From positions 156,536 through 220,535 of the forward strand of contig NZ_JAHTBL010000006.1 in the NCBI RefSeq assembly GCF_020177595.1: DNA of 64,000 nt, read 5' to 3'. This document shows, piece after piece, positions 59,039-64,000 of the stretch (its first letter is position 1; each line of letters opens with the position of its first letter). This DNA comes from Cognatishimia sp. MH4019. GTDB lineage: Bacteria; Pseudomonadota; Alphaproteobacteria; Rhodobacterales; Rhodobacteraceae. Both the position numbers and the translations under genes were made by a program. The notes beneath the pieces are model-generated. The model did no database searches. It was not told the origin of the DNA and saw nothing but the letters and a program-made list of their open reading frames with translations.

Positions 59039-60199
59039 CTACATCGTGCCTTGGGTCGAGATGCCCGCATAGTCGCGCAGCAACACCGTGACAGCAGCGC
59101 GTAGACGGGGCATAACACCGCCCCGCGCAATAGCGCGATCAGCCACAAGAGGATGGCGCGTTTCCGGCAGGCCTTCGACCTCGACCACCAGTTCGCCAAG
59201 CTGTTGGCCAGCTTCGATCGGCGCCTCGATCGGGCCGTTGAACTCGGCGAATGCATTCACCGTGTTTGCACCGACGACCGGAACCAAAAGGGACAGATCG
59301 TCCTGAACGGTCAGGCCAACGGTCGTCTGATTGCCCATCCAGACATCGGCCTGGGTGATGAGCGTGCCGCTGGTGGCAACCTCTTTCTCAACGAATTGGC
59401 GGAAGGCCCAAGTGGTGATTTTCTCGGCCTCTTCAGCGCGCGCGGCTACGGTATCAAGCCCGGTGATCACGAAGATCACGCGCCGATCGCCCTGCTTGGC
59501 AGAGCCGACAAGGCCGTAACCTGCTTCCTGAGTATGGCCGGTTTTCAGACCATCCGCACCAATGCCGAGACCCAGAAGTGGGTTGCGATTGCGCTTGTTC
59601 TGCGGCGCGCGACCATCAAAAAGGAACTCACGCTCGGCAAAGAGCGGATAGTAGGTCGGGTAATCCGTGATCAGGCGGTCGGCGAGTATCGCAAGGTCTT
59701 CCATCGACATGCGATGCCCGGCTTGCGGCCAGCCGGTAGAGTTGGTGAAGGTCGAGTTCATCATCCCCATTTCCTCGGCCCGCGCGGTCATCATGCGGGC
59801 AAACCCGGCCTCGGTTCCGTCCGGGCTGAGCGCTTCGGCCAGCACGATGCAGGCGTCATTGCCCGACAGTACGATGATACCGCGGATCAGATCCTCGACC
59901 GTGACGCGATCGCGGGTGTTCAGGAACATGGTAGAGCCGCCCAGATCCATCGCGCGTTGTGATACGGGAAGGGTTTCATCCAGCGTAAGGCGTCCGTCCG
60001 CGACGGCTTCGAAGGTCATGTAAAGCGTCATCAGCTTCGACATGGAGGCGGGAGGCAAGGGTTCTTTGGCGTTCTTGTTCAGCAAGACCGTGCCAGTGGT
60101 CTGATCCAGCACGAATGCCGCGCTGGCGCGGGTGTCAAAGGCGGCGACCTGAAAGGCCGTAATGAGCAAAGCAGTGACAGAGAGGAGCAGCGTTTTCAT
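59039..60199 (-). CDS. dacC: D-alanyl-D-alanine carboxypeptidase (PBP5/6 type)
   Basis: 386 residues with signal peptide MKTLLLSVTALLITAFQVAA. Active-site SMSK (SxxK) in PPASMSKLMTLYMTFEA, SGN in IVLSGNDACIVLAEAL, KTG in GADGLKTGHTQEAGYGL, and a C-terminal PBP5 beta domain ending in an amphipathic helix (VMPRLRAAVTVLLRDYAG) for membrane contact. Trims the terminal D-Ala of peptidoglycan pentapeptides. It lies 12 bases after the SPOR gene. Confidence 0.95.
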   Translation of the reverse strand: MKTLLLSVTALLITAFQVAAFDTRASAAFVLDQTTGTVLLNKNAKEPLPPASMSKLMTLYMTFEAVADGRLTLDETLPVSQRAMDLGGSTMFLNTRDRVTVEDLIRGIIVLSGNDACIVLAEALSPDGTEAGFARMMTARAEEMGMMNSTFTNSTGWPQAGHRMSMEDLAILADRLITDYPTYYPLFAEREFLFDGRAPQNKRNRNPLLGLGIGADGLKTGHTQEAGYGLVGSAKQGDRRVIFVITGLDTVAARAEEAEKITTWAFRQFVEKEVATSGTLITQADVWMGNQTTVGLTVQDDLSLLVPVVGANTVNAFAEFNGPIEAPIEAGQQLGELVVEVEGLPETRHPLVADRAIARGGVMPRLRAAVTVLLRDYAGISTQGTM

Positions 60200-60211
60200 G
60201 TCAGATTCCCG

Positions 60212-61087
60212 TCAATTGGTGACGAAATAGGCGTCGTTGAAGCCTTTTTCCTTTACCTTATTCAACAATGTGGCCCGCTCAGCGCTGTTGCCGGCAGGGC
60301 CCACGATGACCCGCCAGAACGTTTTACCGGAGGAGGTCGATTGCTTGATGATCGGCACGATTCCAGCCGTGCGCATGGACGCAGCGGTGTTCTTGGCGTT
60401 CTGCTCGACCGAGAAAATACCTATCTGAATGAAGGGCTTGGCGAGCGAACTTGATGTTGGGCGCGGGGCAGGTGTGGGCGCGGGGGCTGCCGCAGCGGCG
60501 GCTTGTGTTCCAGTGCTTTCGGCGGCCTCAATCGCGGCGGCTGCGCCTGCAATCGGATCAAGCTCGGAGGCTTCGATTTGTGCTGGCGCGTTCAGACCGT
60601 CTTCGGTGGGGGCCTCGACCGGATCGGGTGCTTCTTCAACCGTTTCGCGGCGCAGAGCAACAACGCTGATACGTTGTGGCTGGCCTGCCAGCAATCCGAT
60701 CTCGGCTGCGGCGTCAGAGGAGACCTGAACACGCGGTCCCGGTGTCTCGCGTTCTTTGCGGAACAACGCGCCGATGACGAATTGATCGGTTGCCTCGTTG
60801 CGGATGATCACACGTTCGGGGTCCTTGACGTCAGGATGCGCGACCCAGACACCGCCAAGCGACGGGCGGCCGTCCCATAATCCGGCCTCGGAGACGGAAA
60901 AGACATCGGGTGCTTCCACATCCCGCTCGACCATACGGCTTGTGCCAGTTGCGGCAGGTGCGCTGCCATCACTGGCGGCGGCGCTTTGCTTAAATGGGTT
61001 GGTGAAGCCCTGTCCGTCCTCACATGCGGCGACCAGAACAAGTGCCGCCCCCACAAGGATCGTCCGTTTGAGAGTTCCTGTCGTCAT
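60212..61087 (-). CDS. SPOR-domain lipoprotein
   Basis: 291 residues from the ATG at 61087 (a longer frame to 61222 has no support). Lipobox LVAAC (Cys about residue 21). A linker rich in Ala/Pro (residues about 180-225) leads to the C-terminal SPOR domain (FIQIGIFSVEQNAKNTAASMRTAGIVPIIKQ, FWRVIVGPAGNSAERATLLNKVKEKGF as pattern), which binds denuded glycan at septa. Central part resembles a secreted RlpA-like region (LGGVWVAHPDVKDPERVIIRNEATDQFVIGALF). Linked to dac in a cell-wall operon. Confidence 0.9.
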   Translation of the reverse strand: MTTGTLKRTILVGAALVLVAACEDGQGFTNPFKQSAAASDGSAPAATGTSRMVERDVEAPDVFSVSEAGLWDGRPSLGGVWVAHPDVKDPERVIIRNEATDQFVIGALFRKERETPGPRVQVSSDAAAEIGLLAGQPQRISVVALRRETVEEAPDPVEAPTEDGLNAPAQIEASELDPIAGAAAAIEAAESTGTQAAAAAAPAPTPAPRPTSSSLAKPFIQIGIFSVEQNAKNTAASMRTAGIVPIIKQSTSSGKTFWRVIVGPAGNSAERATLLNKVKEKGFNDAYFVTN

Positions 61088-61308
61088 ACCGGTGCCCCAT
61101 GACTGCTCTGACGTGATTGGGCAAGCGCCCTGCCTGTTGATGCGCGGGTTTCCTCCCACGCTTTGGCGGCATCTTAACGGTGGCATTGCGTTTTGGGAAG
61201 TCTGTCGGCAGTTGGGCGGCAAAAATCCCCGTGAACTGCGCGCCCGATCTGCCCGGCATAAAACGATCTTTCAGAATCGCACTTGCGGCGGTAGGGCTAT
61301 GCGACCGC

Positions 61309-61398
61309 GGAGGTTTGGCAGAGTGGTCGAATGCACCGGTCTTGAAAACCGGCGGGCGTGAAAGCGTCCCCAGGGTTCGAATCCCTGAGCCTCCGCCA
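61309..61398 (+). tRNA. tRNA-Ser (anticodon UGA)
   Basis: Acceptor GGAGGTT (61309-61315) pairs with AGCCTCC (61388-61394) with one G-U, discriminator G, CCA encoded (61396-61398). Anticodon stem CCGGT/ACCGG holds loop CTTGAAA with anticodon TGA. Long variable arm GCGGGCGTGAAAGCGTCC-like, T loop GTTCGAATC. Followed by an integrase relic. Confidence 0.97.
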
Positions 61399-61539
61399 AC
61401 TTATAACTTGCTGATTTGATCAGATCGCCCTGAGTGTTGTGAAACTTGATGTTTTTGGTCCAGTCCAGGGAACTGGCGGAAAGCCTTGGGGCTGGGCATC
61501 ACGGCGATGGGAACCGGATTTCCCATGTAGTGGACCCAC

Positions 61540-61716
61540 CCGACGGACGGCGCCGGATCGTTCGTGTTGTTGTCAAAAGCCAGAAAAATAAGAAGGGCGC
61601 ATCTTTGCGCACGAACTTCGTTTGGCGCGTGGGATATTGTCACGATCAACCAAGCGCGGGAACGGGCGCTCGAATATCGCCGCATGGCCAGGCAGGGTGT
61701 GAACTCGCCATCGTAA
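61540..61716 (+). pseudogene. Relic of a P4-type tyrosine integrase next to tRNA-Ser
   Basis: The frame ending at 61716 reads GAWDIVTINQARERALEYRRMARQGVN, matching the end of the N-terminal arm-binding (DUF4102) domain of P4-type integrases (typically GLGxxxxVSLAEARERAxxxRRxxxxGVDP). Upstream, parts in another frame (DGRRRIVRVVV) would belong to the same domain, so frameshifts are present. No catalytic domain follows. The remaining bases to 62104 hold no gene. Confidence 0.5.
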
Positions 61717-62104
61717 GATCCTTGTTTTTGATGAATTCGCCCAACAGGTTCATGTTGAGCGGAATAGAACGGGTCAAGAACACCGTGCCCCGCTGACAGA
61801 TGAGGTTTGTCGATCATTGGCCGTTCACAGCGCTGCAATCTGACTAAGTCCTTGAGGGCAGGGAGCCAGTCAATAACTGCGGATACCAAGTAGACATCCA
61901 GAAAACGGAAATGGACTATCTAAGGAGAATTGACGGCAAGAAGTACCGTCTCGGGGCGCTAAGCACAGACACTTCAAATCAAAATTCAACGCAAAGCTTC
62001 GCCAATACTTGAGCATATCCAATCCCCGTAAGCACCCGAGCCGGACACCGATGGTGCCGACTAAAGCCAGACTAAAACGATCTGGGGCTACAGCACCTGC
62101 GGCA
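61717..62104. other. Non-coding stretch between integrase relic and hydrolase gene
   Basis: No gene supported. A 33-codon frame starts at 61912 (DYLRRIDGKKYRLGAL) without a known family; it could be another scrap of an integrated element. No tRNA fragment matching the 3' end of tRNA-Ser was found by eye in this stretch. Confidence 0.35.
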
Positions 62105-62824
62105 CTACTGAATGCTACTCACGAGTACATCATTAAACTGCTTCGGGCATTCCAGATGAACTGCATGCGCGCAATTTGGAATAACGGAGAGGCTGGTTTG
62201 CGGGATGGTCTTCCACAGTTTATCGATTTGTGGCCACGTATAAGTACGGTCGCGATCACCCCAGATCAAAAGGGTGCTGCAACTGAGATCAGGAAGCGCA
62301 TCGTGACCCGACCAACTTTCCATAGCATTCAGTCCGGCGAGAATGGCATTCGGCCCGGCACGCTCGGCGATAGCCGCGCAGTCTTCGTAAGCAGGAGACT
62401 CGCTACCATGCAAGAACCAGGTGGCAGCAATACGCCGTGCCGTCGCCTTTGCTCCTTCTGCCGTGGCGCGGGCTTTGCTTTGCGCAATTGTCTCAAACCG
62501 GCCGGGTAGAACGCCAATGGAACCTGTTGCATAAAGGATCAGCTTTTCAATTCGATCCGGGATGCGCGTCGCAATCTCCTGTGCAATCATCCCGCCCATA
62601 GAATGGCCGAGCAAGTGAAAGCGCTGGACATCGCGGTGGTCCAGTTCGGCTATCACCCAATCGGCAAATCTACCAATTGTGGCAATCGGTGGTAGATGGG
62701 CATTTTTGCCGAACCCCGGCAGATCAAGCGCAATCGTTTCGCAGTGATCCACCAAGGCATCCGTCTGCCCGCGCCACTGTGCACTGCCGCCCATGAAGCC
62801 GTGGACAAAGACCAAAGGGATCAC
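62105..62824 (-). CDS. Alpha/beta hydrolase
   Basis: 239 residues from a GTG at 62824 that overlaps the permease stop (GTGA). VFVHGFMGGSAQW (oxyanion loop), nucleophile Ser in LLGHSMGGMIAQ (residue about 94), acid Asp in LLIWGDRDRTYTW and base His in NCAHAVHLECP. An esterase or lactonase-type enzyme of the MhpC/BioH-like group. Coupled to a ProW-like permease, so it may act on the imported compound. Confidence 0.9.
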   Translation of the reverse strand: MIPLVFVHGFMGGSAQWRGQTDALVDHCETIALDLPGFGKNAHLPPIATIGRFADWVIAELDHRDVQRFHLLGHSMGGMIAQEIATRIPDRIEKLILYATGSIGVLPGRFETIAQSKARATAEGAKATARRIAATWFLHGSESPAYEDCAAIAERAGPNAILAGLNAMESWSGHDALPDLSCSTLLIWGDRDRTYTWPQIDKLWKTIPQTSLSVIPNCAHAVHLECPKQFNDVLVSSIQ

Positions 62825-63867
62825 TTGCGCTGGCCTTGAACGATACGGTCAAGGATCATGGCACAAAAGAGAATCGCGAACCCGGCCAGGATCCCCTGTC
62901 CAACGTTGGCATATTGCAGTGCCTCCAGCACGTCTTCGCCCAGACCTTTGGCCCCGATTAAGGACGCCACCACGACCATCGCGAGTGACAGCATGATTGT
63001 CTGGTTGATCCCGGCCCGGATCGACGGGCTGGCGAGAGGTAAATCAACCCGCGTCAGCAAGTACCACTTGTTCGCACCAAAACTGATCGCAGCCTCGCGC
63101 ACGCTTTCCGGCACGCCCCGTAGGCCCAGAACGGTCAACCGGACAACGTGTGTGCCCCCGAAGATCATTGTCACAACCACTGCTGCAGGTTTGCCGACAC
63201 CAAAAAAGGCAATAACGGGCACCATGAAGACAAAGGCGGGCATGGTCTGCATGAAGTCCATGATCGGCTGGATAAAGGCATAGAACCGAGGACGGCGGGC
63301 TGCAAACATGCCCAGCGGGATCCCGATAGCGATCGACAAACATGCCGCTGTTCCCAAAAGGGCCAGCGTTGTCATCGCGGCCTCCCAGAAACCGAGCAGG
63401 CCCATATAGGCAAGGAATGCACCAGAATAGATCGCGGTTCGTAATCCAGCGGTCAGCCAGGTCAGCAAAACGATCAGGCTTGCGATCACGATCCAAGGCG
63501 TCTGAACAATGATGACCTCAAGCGCATCAAGCAAGGACCGGATGCCGAAAGTCAGCGCATCAAAGAACGGCCCGCTATTGCGGACACACCACGCGATGAA
63601 GTCTTCTACCCATGTCACACCGGTGAGACGGATGCTTGGGTCGGTCGGGAAGGTTTTAAGCAGCCCAAACTGCCCCGGAAAGCTATAATGCAGCATTGCA
63701 GTCGAGACGATCAGCACCATGAAAATCGCGCTGAGTGCGATGTGTTGGACTGGCATGCCGGACCGGATGCTTCGATCTGACGACCACTCGGAAAACCGCT
63801 GCTCAAGCGCCCAGTTTGCGACGATTGACTGAACGATTTTGACGCAGACCAAGAGGATAAGTCCCAT
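62821..63867 (-). CDS. ABC transporter permease, glycine betaine/choline type (ProW-like), 5' end possibly cut
   Basis: 348 residues, seven membrane segments. Typical core LSIAIGIPLGMFAARRPRFYAFIQPIMDFMQTMPAFVFMVPVIAFFGVGKPAAVVVTMIFGGTHVVRLTVLGLRGVPESVREAAISFGA in pattern, and GINQTIMLSLAMVVVASLIGAKGLGEDVL. The start MGLILLVCVKIVQ has no ribosome site before it and lies a few bases from the putative IS end, and an in-frame stop follows upstream. The native 5' end, and ATP-binding and binding-protein genes that would precede it, may lie beyond the IS. Confidence 0.88.
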   Translation of the reverse strand: MGLILLVCVKIVQSIVANWALEQRFSEWSSDRSIRSGMPVQHIALSAIFMVLIVSTAMLHYSFPGQFGLLKTFPTDPSIRLTGVTWVEDFIAWCVRNSGPFFDALTFGIRSLLDALEVIIVQTPWIVIASLIVLLTWLTAGLRTAIYSGAFLAYMGLLGFWEAAMTTLALLGTAACLSIAIGIPLGMFAARRPRFYAFIQPIMDFMQTMPAFVFMVPVIAFFGVGKPAAVVVTMIFGGTHVVRLTVLGLRGVPESVREAAISFGANKWYLLTRVDLPLASPSIRAGINQTIMLSLAMVVVASLIGAKGLGEDVLEALQYANVGQGILAGFAILFCAMILDRIVQGQRK

Positions 63868-63873
63868 GAGAAC

Positions 63874-64000
63874 TGTCTGACGTCAGCACCAATGGGACAG
63901 TTTAGGTTGATTTGATAAGAGAGGGTTTCTGGCACATCGTAACCACCAAGGAGTGGAGATGAGACAGAAACCCGGAACACGTAAGAGCCACGGCGAGAAG
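63874..64000 (+). mobile_element. Left end of an IS3-family element (partial)
   Basis: The ORF at 63959 has an IS3 OrfA N-terminus and there is no host gene between it and the permease at 63867, so the IS end must lie in 63868-63958. A 5'-TG that could be the tip is at 63874 (TGTCTGACGTCAG); the exact border is a guess, as the second end is outside the window. TGACGTCA at 63878-63885 is a perfect palindrome within it. Confidence 0.6.
63959..64000 (+). CDS. IS3 family transposase OrfA (partial, 14 codons)
   Basis: ATG at 63959 preceded by AAGGAGTGGAG. The product begins MRQKPGTRKSHGEK, the N-terminus I know from IS3-type OrfA proteins common in Rhodobacterales, which continue into a helix-turn-helix and leucine zipper. 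The rest lies beyond the window. Confidence 0.75.
   Translation, partial: MRQKPGTRKSHGEK

Noticed and set aside
61401..61889. 162-codon minus-strand frame after tRNA-Ser.
   Set aside because: No protein-like pattern and no ribosome site; the + strand shows an integrase relic in the same DNA.

Overview
The window looks like a chromosomal segment of a marine Rhodobacterales (Roseobacter-group) alphaproteobacterium. Grounds for this are the moderately high GC content, the gene order lipoprotein (SPOR) - dac - tmk - holB - tatD - MBL hydrolase, a ctaD/DUF2244 pair, opgH/opgG, DM13 and TauD/DUF971 proteins, and CtrA-type TTAA-N7-TTAA boxes. No species name can be given from sequence alone.

Positions 1-14406 hold one end of a Mu-like transposable prophage, displayed in reverse. 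From the phage end inwards it carries terminal transposase-binding sites (14226-14401), an S24-type repressor on the + strand (13314-13979), a divergent operator/promoter region, and then a tightly coupled minus-strand early operon: small DNA-binding proteins, a ParB-like protein, MuA transposase, MuB ATPase, a DnaA domain IV-like protein, DUF3164, several small unknowns, an HNH nuclease, GemA, an ASCH-domain protein and a Mor-type activator. Past a 20-bp perfect palindrome come the lysis genes (GH108 endolysin, 3TM holin), a DksA/TraR-like zinc-finger protein, the gp25/26/27-like genes and the large terminase, which runs off the window. The phage has inserted into a host MshEN-domain/glycosyltransferase-type gene. 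The break is predicted at 14406/14407, with GTCGG as the probable 5-bp target duplication.

Positions 14407-37100 carry the cut host gene with four TTAA elements in its upstream region, an acyl-CoA dehydrogenase, an AraC regulator, a DUF1826/ZigA zinc-chaperone pair with a divergent Rrf2 regulator, an FkbM methyltransferase, a glycosyltransferase coupled to a ThiXYZ-like ABC transporter, and a three-gene membrane-lipid cluster (CDP-alcohol phosphatidyltransferase, membrane sulfatase-like enzyme, LPG-synthase-type flippase). They continue with cytochrome b561, opgH-opgG (periplasmic glucans), carA, a YqeY protein and a glycosyltransferase-like protein.

Positions 37150-47800 contain a DoxX-like membrane protein gene split by an intact IS903-type element (38634-39683, perfect 9-bp target duplication), ctaD with a DUF2244 gene, two exonuclease/endonuclease/phosphatase proteins (one further upstream at 33103), a class C beta-lactamase-like hydrolase, a gamma-butyrobetaine dioxygenase-like enzyme, DM13, a methyltransferase and lipB.

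Positions 47900-64000 hold tRNA-Leu(GAG), D-lactate dehydrogenase, a polyamine-type ABC operon with an embedded DUF1330 gene, an auxin-efflux-carrier protein, the SPOR/dac/tmk/holB/tatD/MBL operon and tRNA-Ser(UGA). After tRNA-Ser come an integrase relic, an alpha/beta hydrolase coupled to a ProW-like permease, and the start of an IS3-family element at the right edge. The most notable observations are the resolved phage terminus with its Mu-spaced end sites, phage-borne ParB- and DnaA-like proteins beside MuA/MuB, the palindrome placed where a Mor/C activator site would be expected, the CtrA-box array on the disrupted gene, and the uncharacterised lipid-headgroup cluster.
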